64,000 nt of DNA from positions 12,881,901 to 12,945,900 of the forward strand of contig NC_056042.1 of NCBI RefSeq assembly GCF_004379255.2, written 5' to 3'. The stretch comes from Salvia splendens (Eukaryota > Streptophyta > Magnoliopsida > Lamiales > Lamiaceae). Below the pieces are notes generated by a model. The model had not been told where the DNA came from. It did no database searches and saw only the letters and a program-made list of their open reading frames with translations. Shown here in pieces: positions 11,233-22,093 of this stretch (position 1 is the first letter of the stretch; each line of letters begins with the position of its first letter). Made by a program: the position numbers and the translations under genes.

Positions 11233-12604
11233 CATTTGCAACCAATGATCTTCCTGAACTCAGCTTTATATACTAAAATCTAGGTTTTGTTGTTCAATAA
11301 AGATTGAATCTCTTCCTTCATTGCATGTAGCCATTGCTTCTTTTCTGGCCCATTGATGGCTTCTCTGTAGGAACTTGGTTCAGCTATCTCTATCTGCTCA
11401 GCTATGTGAAGAGCATAAAATATCAATTCATAATCACTAAACTTTGAAGGTGGCCTCACATTGGCTCTTCTTGGCCTATCTCTGCCAATTTGGTAGTCTT
11501 GTGGTGGAGGCTGCTGATCTTGTAGAGGCTCTGCAGCTTCCTCATAATCTTCCAAGACTCCATCTGCATGATCAGTATCAACTTGTTGCTTATTAGAAAG
11601 ATCCCCAGACTCCACCTCAAAACCAGCTCTAGCCTTAGTATCTGCATCAGCACTCTCTGCAGATTTCTTTGTCAGAAAAGGCATCTTATCCTCAATGAAG
11701 ACCATATCTCTACTCACTATGATCATCTGATTTCCAGGCTCAATACCCCATAGCCTGTAACCCTTTACACCTCTCTGATATCCCAACATCGCACACTGGA
11801 TTGCTCTTGCACTGAGCTTGCCTTGTTTATGATGTGCAAATGCTTTGCACCCAAATGGCTTCAATCTAGAATAGTCAGGCCATTATCCATACCACATCTC
11901 ATCCGGTATAGAGCCACCTATGCCATAATATGGGAATTTATTAATCAAGAAAGCTGCTGCAGAAACAACCTCTGCCCAGAACTGCTTCCCAACACCAGAT
12001 GAAGACAACAAGCACCTGACTCTCTCCATCAACGTTCTATTCATTCTCTCCGCCACCCCATTCTGTTGGGGGTTGGCAGGAACAATCTTATGCCGTTTAA
12101 TGCCATTATCTTGGCAAAAAACATCAAACTCTTTAGATAAATACTCCAAACCATTGTCTGTTCTAAGATCTTTGGAGATCTTGAATGTATTGAAGGCCTC
12201 TGACTTTTCTTTCAAGATGTATACCCATACTTTCCTAGAAAAGTCAACAATAATCGACATATAGTACCTTCCTCCACCCAAACTCTTCACCGGTGCAGGC
12301 CCCCACAAATCTGAATGAATATAATCCAGTGGAAAGGTTGAAGAGTGTTTACCTGTTGGAAAAGAGAGTTTCTTAGCCTGTCACATGGCCCCATCACTTC
12401 ACCTTTTGCAACATCAATCAGCTTCTTCTGGACCAATGCTTTGAGAGTGCCTTCAGCTGGATGTCCTAGCTTGTGATGCCAACTTCTGATATCAGTTTTC
12501 ACAGTTGCATGAGATTCTCCAGAGATAGTTGTTTCCTGCAAGTAGTAGAGACTACTCATTCTCTTGGCCACCATCATAACTTCCTTGCCTTTACAGACTC
12601 TCAT
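11233..12604 (-). pseudogene. Copia A integrase and linker
   Basis: Reading downwards from 12604, the zinc-binding domain begins WHHKLGHPAEGTLKALV, but the frame shifts near 12370. The catalytic core (12308-11883) shows DFSRKVWVYILKEKSEAF, the second Asp in LRTDNGLEYLS, and PQQNGVAERMN with the catalytic Glu. After a stop at about 11882 the C-terminal part continues with KPFGCKAFAHHKQGKL, GYQRGVKGYRLWG and a diverse acidic linker. It then enters the pre-RT segment, where a TAG at about 11280 replaces the expected Trp codon. GCKWV follows at the copia B insertion point. Confidence 0.9.
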
Positions 12605-12642
12605 TTCCCCATTTTCTGAAATAAACAGATATCCCTTATTCT

Positions 12643-13656
12643 CTAATGTTCCAAGAGAAATAAGATTCCTCCTACTTCTGGTATGAATCTCACATAAAAA
12701 AGAATTCTAACCGAGCTATCATGCATTCTCAGCTTATTGCTCCCAATCCCTCTGATACAACATGTGTTGTTATTTCCTAACAGCATAAATCCTTTACACT
12801 CTTCAAGATCAAGAAACCAATCCTTGTTGGGACACATGTGGAAGGAGCAGCCTGAATCCATGATCCATAGACTCCTATTCCCCTTATCCATTACATTCAT
12901 CACCTCTGCAGACTCATCACCATCGCTGCTGATCACATTACTATGGGGTGTTTGAGACTCAGCAGCTTGCTTCTTTTTCCATCCATAGCAGTCCTTTTTC
13001 AAGTGGCCTGACTTTTTGCACCAATGGAAAGAGCGGGTCTCCTTCACACCAGATCCATCAGTCTTTGTGTCCTCCACTTTCTTCTTGAATTTTTTCTTGT
13101 GGAAATTTTTGATATTAAGAGATTCAGGCTGAGAATCTTGGCGCTTGATAGACCCCTTTTGCAACTCCTTTGCCATGAGAGCAGAATGAACTTCAGCTAA
13201 TGTGATAGGCTTGTCACGGCCATAAAGAATAGCATCCTGCATCTGATCATATGAGTTGGGCAAAGCATTCAAGCCCAGACCGCCATGTCTTCATCGCTGA
13301 TCTTTACGTCAACCGCTTCAAGATCATCAATTGATTTGCAGAAGTCTTCAAGCTGCTCAACTATAAACTTCATCAAGCTTTTTTAGGATACCAGCAGCCG
13401 TGGTTTCGACTTAAACTTCACGTAGCACTTTGTCACCCAAGCATAGAATGACGGCGCTATGGGCCTTCAATTGCATCTCCTCAAACTTAGCCTGAGCCTT
13501 CTCATCTAGCGCAGGCGCTTTTCCTTTGCCATCAGCTTCTGCAGGAGTTAGCACCGCGGCTAAACCTTGTTGAATGAGGACTTCCCTCATCTTCATCTTC
13601 CATAGGCCATAGTCATTTTTCCCCGTGAACTTTTCTGCTTCAAGACGAGCAGCCAT
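12643..13656 (-). pseudogene. Copia A gag and protease
   Basis: Gag starts at ATG 13654-13656 (MAARLEAEKFTGKNDYGLW). It is broken near 13410 and resumes with ALPNSYDQMQDAILYGRD at 13272. The nucleocapsid motif reads FHWCKKSGHLKKDC, so the first Cys ligand of the usual CX2CX4HX4C knuckle is Phe (TTC). The aspartic protease active site follows as WIMDSGCSFHMC near 12840. The frame is lost near 12690-12643. The gag start resembles that of copia F at 43425, so the two are related families. Confidence 0.88.
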
Positions 13657-13699
13657 TGCAGCTATTGATCGTTCTTGAATTCCCAGCGGACGGCGCCAA

Positions 13700-14043
13700 T
13701 TGTTGAAGTATCAAAGCAATATGAACGAACAAGAAATGGGGTTTGTAGTATAGAAGATGAACTAGAATGAATCTTGAAAGAGGAAGATCTTATTGAAGGA
13801 TTCTTGAAGTGTTTACAACTATCTCAACTCTAAATAAAGTAACAAAACACTACACTATTTGTACTAGAGGTTGAGTGAAAGAGTTCACAAAAACCATTAC
13901 AACCGGAAGAGGAAACCGCCTTCCAACGGCTATCTTCCACAACTAACTTTCAAACTTTCTTAATCAGTTACAAGACTTCCCTCAGCCTCTCCCATGCACC
14001 CTCACGTTGCTATGCTCAGTCACCATGCTTTTATAGCTTAACA
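13700..14043 (-). repeat. 5' LTR of copia A and adjacent primer site
   Basis: This 344-bp LTR pairs with 816-1155. Immediately inside it (13685-13698, minus strand) is TGGCGCCGTCCGC, the likely primer-binding site. The same TGGCGCCGTC motif follows the 5' LTR of copia F. Confidence 0.92.
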
Positions 14044-14048
14044 GTTTG

Positions 14049-14362
14049 ATAACTAGAGTCATTCTTTGATAAATGATCACTTTGAGTCAGACTCAGTAGA
14101 ATTTGATCAATCATTTTTTTATGTCGTTAAGGCGGAGAACTGAACCAAGAATTCACCCCTCACGTGCAAAATTATAGAAGATCCCATTTAAGATCAAACA
14201 ATACCATTGAAATTGGGTATGATTGTATGTTTGATAGGCTGTTACAGTGATATCATCTACCATACAAGGAATATCAATGAACCCGATAATTGCAATTGCT
14301 CAGGATATCCTTTTTTAGCTTATAGGATCTATTTTTTAGTTTGTACTAATATGTCCTATATA
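14049..14362 (+). pseudogene. Plastid-derived DNA, right part: clpP intron-like
   Basis: After the copia A duplication the sequence continues as intron-like plastid DNA, with tracts that I recall from plastid clpP intron 2 around 14150-14330. It fits directly onto the clpP exon 2 copy ending near 815. The pair therefore forms one plastid insertion split by copia A. No ORF is expected here. The right edge is where the Stowaway element begins. A plastome alignment would define the edges and age. Confidence 0.65.
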
Positions 14363-14969
14363 CTCTCCATGTCCCAACTAATACGACACACTTTCCTTTT
14401 TAGTTTATCACAATCAAGATCAACATTTCTATTTTTGGTAATTCTCTCTCCAATTAATACACCCAACCATTTTTTTCTCTATTCAATTGAATATCCAACT
14501 CTCTTTCTCTCTCCGTTTAATACTTACATTAGAGCATCTCCAATGGCGGACGTCCGGTCGGACGTCCGCGACAGGCGACCGGGACGTCCGCCATTGTGGC
14601 GTCAAAGGTCGGATACGGAAATCCCGTGAGGACGTCGGGTGTCCTCGGACGTGCAGGCGACGGGCGGGCGGACGTCCGCCATTGTGGAGTGGGTCGGACG
14701 TCCGGTAATTTTTTTTTTTAAACTCTATATATACGGCTCGTTGAAGGGCGGATTGTGCAGGGGATGTCCTAGTGACGTGGCAGTGGGATGGGAAGTCCTA
14801 GTGACGTGGCAGGAGGTGTTTTTGGGATGTCCTAGTGGATGTCCGAGTGGGACATCCGCCCACTGGAGATGCTCTTACTCTTTCTCACTCCAATAAACCA
14901 CGTTAACCAACAACTCTTAAAATCTCGTGTTAACTAAGAAATGTGTCATCTTAGCGAGGACGGAGGGAG
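14363..14969. mobile_element. Stowaway-like MITE containing a nested Harbinger MITE
   Basis: The left end CTCTCCATGTCC and right end GGACGGAGGGAG are Stowaway termini flanked by TA at 14361-14362 and 14970-14971. Without the inner element (14532-14877) it is about 260 bp. The outer arms are AT-rich and the inner insert is GC-rich. Confidence 0.8.
14532..14874. mobile_element. PIF/Harbinger-type (Tourist-like) MITE
   Basis: This 343-bp GC-rich element has inverted ends, GAGCATCTCCAATGG on the left and ACTGGAGATGCTC on the right. It is flanked by TTA at 14529-14531 and 14875-14877, the 3-bp duplication of PIF/Harbinger elements. Its interior is rich in CGGACGTCCG-type motifs and short repeats (GATGTCCTAGTG recurs at about 14764 and 14827). 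No transposase is encoded. Confidence 0.8.
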
Positions 14970-14979
14970 TATAAACATA

Positions 14980-15206
14980 CTCCCTCCGTCCCACAAGATT
15001 ATGCACTGTGGATTGGACACGTGTTTTAATTCACAATTGATAAAGTAAGAGAGAATTAAAGAGAAAAAGTAATTATAGTATTGTTATTAGAGAATGAGCC
15101 TCACCTCATAGAGAAAAAATAGTTTCCAAATATAGAAAATGCATATTCTTGTGAGATGAATTAAAAAATAAAGAGTGCAGTGCAGATTTTTGTGGAACGA
15201 AGGAAG
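14980..15206. mobile_element. Stowaway MITE
   Basis: This 227-bp element runs from CTCCCTCCGTCC to GGAACGAAGGAAG, flanked by TA at 14978-14979 and 15207-15208. It sits only 10 bases from the previous Stowaway. Confidence 0.82.
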
Positions 15207-15255
15207 TATTAAATTATCTTTGAAAAATAAATAAAGAAGGATATTATATGTACAA

Positions 15256-15384
15256 TAAAATTTAGAATAATAAATAATTTTATTTGTAATAACAAGAATA
15301 TACTTGGCAAAAAATTGTAAAATTTAGAATAATAAATAATTTTATTTGTAATAACAAGAATATACTTGGCAAAAAATTGTAAAA
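15256..15384. repeat. 62-bp tandem duplication
   Basis: An AT-rich unit beginning TAAAATTTAGAATAATAA occurs twice with a period of 62 bases and no visible mismatch, plus a short third start. It lies between the MITE cluster and the 3' side of the transporter gene. Confidence 0.9.
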
Positions 15385-15915
15385 TTGAGAATTTCCGTAA
15401 TCTCTATATAGATTTATATTATGTCATTAATCAGCTCAAAATTATCATTTTATGAATTCATAATCATGAAACAACCAATCAACCCATTCAAAAAGACTAA
15501 ATAAGGAGTAGTACAATAATTAAAGAGGGAACTGTAGATAATACCATACCAAACAAAATTTTAGAACACAAGTAAAAGGGAAATACCTCAATTCACACAT
15601 GAACAGAACACCTGGATTTTCTTATCCAGAAAAACACAAAGATATGAAAAGACACAGGCTAAATTTTCTGCTACATCATCAACAAGCACCACACCACTAT
15701 CAAAAGTAGGGTAAAAAACAAAATGTGGACTTTGCCTACAGATAAACTGAAAATCATTCCACTAAACCTAACTGTAGAGAAGTTGCTATATATATCATCA
15801 AGCATATGCAACACTATTCTATCTCAACCTAAATTTTAATGGAGTCTCTATCAGCCCTACATAAATACTGTGATGACATATCAAGAAAATGATCATCACT
15901 GTTTAGATCAGAGTG
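15385..15915 (-). other. 3' flank and probable 3' UTR of the transporter gene
   Basis: There is no separate gene here. The 200-400 bases next to the stop codon at 15916 are the likely 3' untranslated region of the minus-strand transporter gene. I could not fix a polyadenylation site. Confidence 0.5.
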
Positions 15916-18321
15916 TCACTTCCCAGTGAACTTGTAATAGGCATATATTCCTGAGCCAGCGAAGCAGATGAGCTGCCCGGTCACATTCAGCTGCAGGAAG
16001 GGGAGTTAGCCGTTAGTGTAAGGATTAAACGAGCTATTAGAGAGACCGGTGTGAGTAAATAGAGACTGCACTTACTAAATCCAATGCCAGCCCACCAAAA
16101 ATCGCCCAGCCTAAAGCGATAGTGAAGAAGTCCTACATTACAGGAAAACATGTAGCTTAGCATAGTGTGATAGATATATGTGGATAGGATGAGCTCCACC
16201 ACATAATGTGCAGCAACTCAGATAGTGGTAAATGTCTGATAATGGAAAGCTATCATAGGAGAGTTGACTGCATGATTTTTCATCATTGACATATGAGATT
16301 TAATCAAGTGCAAAAGAATCAAGAATGACAGATTTGTGTTCCACCACTTTTATTTGTGAAAATTTATCAAGGCATCAGCTCACTAATGTAATTGTGTAAG
16401 ATTGCATTGACCATAAACTACAACAGGCTAAACTAAAGAACATTAAAAAGATTGGAACAAACCTTCAAGTTACCACAGATTGTCTGCGTTAGAGCAGAAT
16501 TCAGAGTCGTGTTGAGGAATACGGTGTAGTTGAGGATGAATGCCAGTATGCAAGAAAAGAACAATACTACCTGAAATCAGAAGAGTTGAATCATGAAGGG
16601 TAACCACAACCGGAAAATGAGTATTTGTGTCACTTAGTAAAAAGGGTAACCACAACCGGAAAATGAGTATTTGTGTCACTTAGTAAAATTTAAGACTCGA
16701 AAGACAAGATAGCAGTACAATATGCTGATCCACCATTCTGTACTTAATAGGACAGTGAGGATGCACCTGGAACAGAATCCTTTCTCAATATGCATAATCA
16801 TGTCATTACAGTAAAGATCATTGGAACGGTAGAATCAATAAATAACTGCTTAAAATGATTACTAAGTACAATGACAACATTATAAGTTGATGGAAACAAA
16901 AAGAGAGCAGTAGAAACTGAATATGCAATGGAGAGAAGCTAGTCATCCAATATTACCAGGAATCCCGGAGAGAGCAAATACTGGAAATTCATTGTCGTCT
17001 TAATGTCACCTTGTATAAAGATCCAAACCAGTAAAACTGGTCCGCACAAAACTCCTGTACCAGAAAAAGGTAAATTACAACATGTATATTAAAAGATGGT
17101 AAATACAAAGTTGTGGTTATGCACCATTGCACCACATTAGGCCAAAGCTGTTGAGACCAGTAGTTTTCCCTGCGTAGAATCCAGTATCAGCAACATCAAA
17201 GCCAGGAATGATGCAGCAGCTAAAACAAGATTAGGATGAAAAAAGAAGCGTTACCAATGCGAGATATGGTTGTGAGATACACTGCTGTTGATATGTTGGC
17301 TAACACCACCACTAGATAGCCATAGGAGTCGAAAGACATGTCATGGGCTCCCGCAACAAAAGCACCTAACAGAACTATTACCACACTGGCAAAACCTAAA
17401 TTATTCGATGGAATTACGTGTTTATAAGGGTGTTGAGAATAATAGGATGTTTACCTTCCAAGAACAGGACGGCTATACCTCTGCCCTGCAAAGATGAACT
17501 CGATCACCATTGTAAAGAAAACCGTAGTTCTCCTTAAGGTTGTATACATCGGTACATTTACCCCCCGAACAGCCTCCATGGAGGCTAGCTTTCAAAGAAA
17601 CAAACGAAAAATGTGAGCAACTCAGTGAAAAACTAACTAGTCATGACTGGGAAAAGTTATTACCATGTAAAATAAATAGGTCATAGAAAGAGGTGAAGTT
17701 TTGATCAATGTCTTTATCGATACCAATGTTCCAAAACTATCACCGAGTGCTCCAGATTCATTCGAACTAAACGATATAAGCTTTAACCGCCTTAATACGT
17801 AGAGAAGAAAGCATGATGATATCATCTATACACAAAACAAAATGAATAGTCTGTTATCCAATCAATCTCTGAAGAAAATAAGAAATCACCAAATTAAAAC
17901 GAGCAATTAAGATTTTACCTGGCAAAGGGTGATGACATTGGCACAAGGGAAGCGGTATGAAGAAAGAGCAGCTTTATTGAACATCACCAACAGCACTGCA
18001 AAAAATCAAATTATCCTAGTTTTTGAATATTTTGGGGCTATTAACATATCAAATCAATCCAAAACAAAATCATAAACATTAAGCATCCTTTTTATCATCA
18101 AATTCATCTATAGCAGTTCCGATCTCAGTCACAGCAAAACATGTGAAATTGAAATCATCGAAATTGAAGAAATTACCGGCGCATGCCATATAAGAGGTGG
18201 CGGCATAAGCACCGGCCTTAGAGATGGCGGAGACTTTCAACTGCTTCTCGTCCGCTTCCTCCGGAGCTGAATCCATCGCAGTGATCGGAAGATATCCACC
18301 GCTCGTCGATTTCGTCGTCAT
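15916..18321 (-). CDS. UGNT1: Nucleotide-sugar transporter, UGNT1-like (UDP-GlcNAc transporter type), 10 exons
   Basis: The coding exons on the minus strand are 18177-18321, 17919-17995, 17664-17825, 17455-17588, 17255-17385, 17125-17169, 16957-17054, 16463-16570, 16076-16132 and 15916-15990. They total 1032 nt and encode 343 residues. Every intron is GT-AG and all joins keep frame with no stop. The protein resembles Arabidopsis UGNT1 of the drug/metabolite transporter superfamily, multi-pass Golgi carriers moving UDP-sugars (UDP-GlcNAc for UGNT1) in exchange for UMP. Conserved landmarks are SYMACAVLLVMFNKAALSS, VPMYTTLRRTTV, LANISTAVYL, GLNSFGLMW and NTTLNSALTQTICGN. The short N-terminal 35 residues are polar and cytosolic-looking. 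The start at 18321 fits the family's usual N-terminus. A related KVAG-group transporter is possible; substrate is inferred from homology only. Confidence 0.92.
16596..16687. repeat. 46-bp tandem duplication in an intron of the transporter gene
   Basis: A 46-base unit starting AAGGGTAACCACAACCGG occurs twice without visible mismatch inside the intron between exons 16957-17054 and 16463-16570. It does not touch a splice site. Confidence 0.9.
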
Positions 18322-18410
18322 AAAATTGCCTTCCGATTCTGATAAGGCACTGAAAAAGTCTAGAATCTAAATTTTTTTTGCGAATGATTGAAAAATCATG
18401 GCTGTTGAGG

Positions 18411-18416
18411 TATATA
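18411..18416 (-). promoter_or_regulatory. Possible TATA box of the transporter gene
   Basis: TATATA on the minus strand lies about 90 bases upstream of the start codon at 18321. That would leave a 5' UTR of roughly 60 bases if transcription starts about 30 bases downstream. This rests on sequence position alone. Confidence 0.35.
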
Positions 18417-18829
18417 GCAGTTGGCAGTTGCTCCAACTGTAATCGGATTGAATAAAATGTTGGTCATTTAAGCAATCTGCATGTGATCTGCATTTTAGAA
18501 TCTGATTTGGTTAATCTCTGCTACCAGAAAAAGGAAGCTGGACTTCATATAACGGTTGCAATTTTTGCTACATTTTTATATTTTACTTTTCAACCAATCA
18601 TTCAGTCCAAATTAACTTAATCAAATTCCGATTACAAAAAAATAATATTTCCATTCCTACTTTACTTTCACAATCTTTCCCAACTTTTCATTTCTCCTAT
18701 TTTATTTTCACTCTACTTTAATCAATAAACAACAATTTTCTTATACTTAAAAAGAAAAACTTTTGGGACAAAGAAAGTTAAAATTTACTATGTCAAATTT
18801 TTAGCTACTATGATGAGATTTTAAAATGA

Positions 18830-19031
18830 TCCCTCTGTCCCATTTTAAGTGAGACATTTCTATTCCGACACAAGATTTTATATAGTATTGTTTTGTGAGT
18901 TAAGTAAAGAGAATAAAGTAAGAGAGATAGAAAAAGTAGAGAGAGTGATATTTCTATTTTTCGAAATATGTCATTTAGAGTGGGACATCCCAAAAAAGAA
19001 AATGATTTATTTAGAGTGGGACGGAGGGAGT
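18830..19031. mobile_element. Stowaway-like MITE upstream of the transporter gene
   Basis: It begins TCCCTCTGTCCCATTTTAAG and ends TTTAGAGTGGGACGGAGGGA, so the ends are inverted copies. The expected flanking TA is not clean. It lies about 500 bases upstream of the transporter start. Confidence 0.7.
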
Positions 19032-19069
19032 CTGAAACTATGAATTTTCAATTTTTGTCAATTTTTTAT

Positions 19070-19404
19070 CGATGAACAACGCTCTTAAAGATGGTAATCG
19101 GGAGAGGCATTGTATGGAAGATACAACATGGTGGCAAAGTTGTAGAGAGTAGGAATATTTCTTTGTTGTATGTTTTGGATGTTACAGCAGCCCCATTTAT
19201 AGGGCAACACAATCATGGGGTACATCCCCCTTCATTCTAGGAACTACTCAATATTAATTATTCTCCTAGGAAATGTATTAGTATTAATTGATACAACAAT
19301 TACCAATTAGTTGGTAAATGCTACTAGCCGTTAGGCATTCTTTAAGAGCAGGCAATTGTTGATACGGCACAAGGCAATTATTGATACGACACAAAAGTCC
19401 AACA
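19070..19404 (-). repeat. Possible solo LTR
   Basis: On the minus strand the sequence begins TGTTGGACTTTTGTG at 19404 and carries a TATA-like CCTATAAATGGGG near 19200. It then has a short leader-like region, resembling a copia LTR. I could not find the matching left border or a target duplication, so the identification is tentative. Confidence 0.4.
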
Positions 19405-20564
19405 TGAATACACATTAAATTAATGGGTTTTAGTTAAGCTTCATTGAGTTCATATTCTTATCGGGTTGACCCATTAGAAACTCAATAATTTTGGATTGAG
19501 TACAGGTTGAGTTGAGCTGAGTTGGGTTCGAGTAGCCAATTAAAATTAATATATTATTTTATTTTTAAAAATTATAGTAGTACTTTAGTTTTATTCTCTA
19601 AGTTCGTGCAAATTAGGTTTAAATCGTGTTAATCAAGTTTTGGTTGTGAAAATTAGGTTTAGACATCAGGTTTAATCGTAATATCAGGTTTTAATTGTGC
19701 AATATCATATCCGGGTCGTTATCGTGTCGTTAATGAGTTTGTATCGTTGTGCACGGAATGTGTTTGGGTTTAAAGGTAGCAAGTCAGATTTTTGTTCGGG
19801 TTGAGAATTTCCATAACAAGTCAAATTCGGTTTAGACCCTACTGGGTTAGGTCATTATTAGAAACCTAGTAATGACCCAACCTGCATGATTAGTCACCTC
19901 CGTTTTTTGGTATACTCAACGCGACATTGTTTCAGTATCATAAAAACATAATTTTATATATAGATAAGATAATTATGAAAAACAGGAAGTTGTCATTTAT
20001 TGATATTTTGTTTTTAAATCTTACATCATCCATCCCATTAAATATTCAACATGAAATTTTACATTGTGTTATTTTGTGAATTAAATAAAAAGAAAATAAA
20101 GTAAAGACAGTGCTGTTTCATTTTAGAAAATACGTTAATTTAAGTGAGATAATTTTTTTTTTAAAAATTACATTTAGTAGGACGAATAAATTATAAAATT
20201 AACCAATATATGATCAATTAACTGATGATTATCTCTTAAAAAAACTAATTGATTTCTTACTTTTTGACTAAATTTTGTCTTGGCCTAATAATCAATAATT
20301 TGTACTTAAAATAATAAGGATAAAAGCTAGAGTCACTCGGCAGTCGTGTCGTTATTTTTTTAGTAGTGTGCAAATTGGATTATACTCAATTTTTATAAAA
20401 ACGTGTATCACACACACGTGCGATACACAATTCAATTGTTATTTTATTGCACTAACTCAAAATTGGGAATTCATATTTTATAAAATGGGAAACAATATCA
20501 GTATATCAACATCAAAATTCACAAATGTATAAAATAAAGTTTTATAATAGCAATAAAACTTACA
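19405..20564. other. AT-rich intergenic DNA, no gene seen
   Basis: No coding region is supportable here. There are short GGGTT- and ACCC-containing motifs around 19450-19880, consistent with decayed repeats. The stretch to 20560 is AT-rich. Confidence 0.6.
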
Positions 20565-20961
20565 GACTAAAGTCCAATTTTAGTCCCTTACATTTGGCCT
20601 AAAATTCTTTTTGGTCCTTTACATTAAGTTTATGACCTTTTGGTCCCTAACATATTGTTTTGTTACCTTTTTGGTCCCAAACATATTGTTTTGGTCCAAA
20701 ATAACCATTTTCTGTTAAAATTAATAGTCAAAATGTTTGATCAATTTAATAACTTAATTATAATCTAGGACTAAAGTTTAATTTTGGTCCCGTACATTTT
20801 CCATAAAATTCTTTTCGGGTCCCATATATTAAGTTTGTGACCTTGTTTGAGACTAAAATGTACCAAAACAATATGTTAGGGACCAAAATGTCACAAACTT
20901 AATGTAAAGGACCAAAACGAATTTTAGGCCAAATATATGGGACCAAAATTGGACTTTAGTC
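20565..20961. mobile_element. Mutator-type MITE with long inverted ends
   Basis: This 397-bp element has terminal inverted repeats of about 100 bases. The left end begins GACTAAAGTCCAATTTTAGT, and the right end is its imperfect complement ending TTGGACTTTAGTC. It is flanked by AAACTTACA (20556-20564) and AAACTTATA (20962-20970), a 9-bp duplication with one mismatch, as expected for Mutator-like elements. The ends carry several copies of TTTTGGTCC or GGACCAAAA. No transposase is encoded. Confidence 0.82.
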
Positions 20962-21529
20962 AAACTTATATAATCAAATAAGTTGATTATAAAGTCAAAC
21001 ATACTCTTTTTACCTCATCTTTTATTTTTATTCTCAGTAAGAAGTACGGTACATAATATGAGCCGCAAAGGAAAATGAACGATTCTAAAAAAAAAGACAA
21101 CTTTGTGTGAGATATGAACTCAATATATTGTAAAACTGTCATGGAAACTGTAAACTTGTTTAGAAAAAAAGAAAATTTAAAATAAAATAAATAGCTCAAA
21201 CACATATTAAGTTAGCATATCTTTCCCATAATAATTAGTTTTTTTTTCCAAGTTAGGATATTTAGCATTATAAATAAGGGACATTGTTATTCCTTTCAAT
21301 CGTTCAAGACATATCAAATTATCTATTTTTTCTTTTACGTTTTTTTGCACTTTATTTCTATATCAGTTCTCGGTTGATCGATAGACTTTGCTACCGCGAC
21401 TTCCTTTCTTTGTTCTACATTATGTTAAGGGATTTACCCTTAACAATTTGTGCTTTCATTGCGTTCTCATCCTCTATCCACGTATTCCAACGAGGAAATC
21501 ATTCTATCTTCCCTATGTGACCGGATAAT

Positions 21530-22093
21530 GGCTGTCTGCAACAGATTAAAAAAGAGATTGGATGTGATTGGCGAACAACAGCCACCGACTGATGCATATG
21601 GACAACAACCCTATGCGAGTTTCGATTCGTCCGTTCAACAGCCCCGACAGCCTGATTATTACATGGAGTGGCAACAGCTTCCCACCCAATAATCCTGGGA
21701 GTTGTGCCCACCTAATCGGGGGCTGCCTTATGGTGTGCCGCAATACAGTTCATCTGTCTATTTACCCCTTACGCCCTATCACCAACAGGGAGACCTAGAT
21801 AGGCAACCAACGTTGCATCTGAACGCTTACCCATCGAACGGTCGTCACGCACCACCTGAATACCTGCCGACTATCCTCCAACCCACCACAACCCTACCAC
21901 CATGACTACCCACAGCCTTCACACACCTACATAGATTCATATGTGCATCCGCAATGTTCCTACACCAGATATCATCCGTGGTAGCATGAATATCAGCCCA
22001 CGCACCCCTCCGTCCCAGCTGCAGCTGCCACGATCGGATCGCCTGCTGTAGCCACCACATCCACAGCCTCCCTCATTCTCGCCCTACCGTTCT
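21530..22093 (+). pseudogene. Q/P-rich gag-like remnant
   Basis: Interrupted reading frames encode glutamine- and proline-rich peptides such as QQPPTDAYGQQPY, QQPRQPDYY and PYHQQGDLDRQP. Such composition is common at the start of gag-like ORFs of small LTR elements. No zinc knuckle or enzyme domain is visible. The frame resumes after the palindrome at 26657 but is heavily broken there. The family is not recognised. Confidence 0.4.

Larger units (their letters stand above)
816..14043 (-). mobile_element. Copia element A (minus strand), split by nested copia B
   Basis: This is a complete Ty1/copia element bounded by LTRs 816-1155 and 13700-14043, both TGTTGAAG...AACA, with target duplication GTTTG at 811-815 and 14044-14048. 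Without the nested copia B and its duplication the element is about 4.6 kb, normal for copia. The coding order on the minus strand is gag, protease, integrase, RT, RNase H. The sequence next to the 5' LTR reads TGGCGCCGTC, a probable primer site, and a purine tract (ACAAGGTGGAGAT) lies beside the 3' LTR. Stops, frameshifts and the insertion have disabled it. It landed in the plastid clpP insertion. Its family resembles copia F in this window. Confidence 0.93.

Noticed and set aside
15987..17825. Single-frame ORFs on the minus strand and one on the plus strand at 17288-17497
   Set aside because: The minus-strand ones are exons read into introns of the transporter gene and are replaced by the spliced model; the plus-strand one is antisense to exons.
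21450..22093. Possible host gene encoding a Q/P-rich protein
   Set aside because: It starts just after an LTR end, is full of frameshifts and lies between repeats 21211-21445 and 27286-27462, so a retroelement remnant is more likely.
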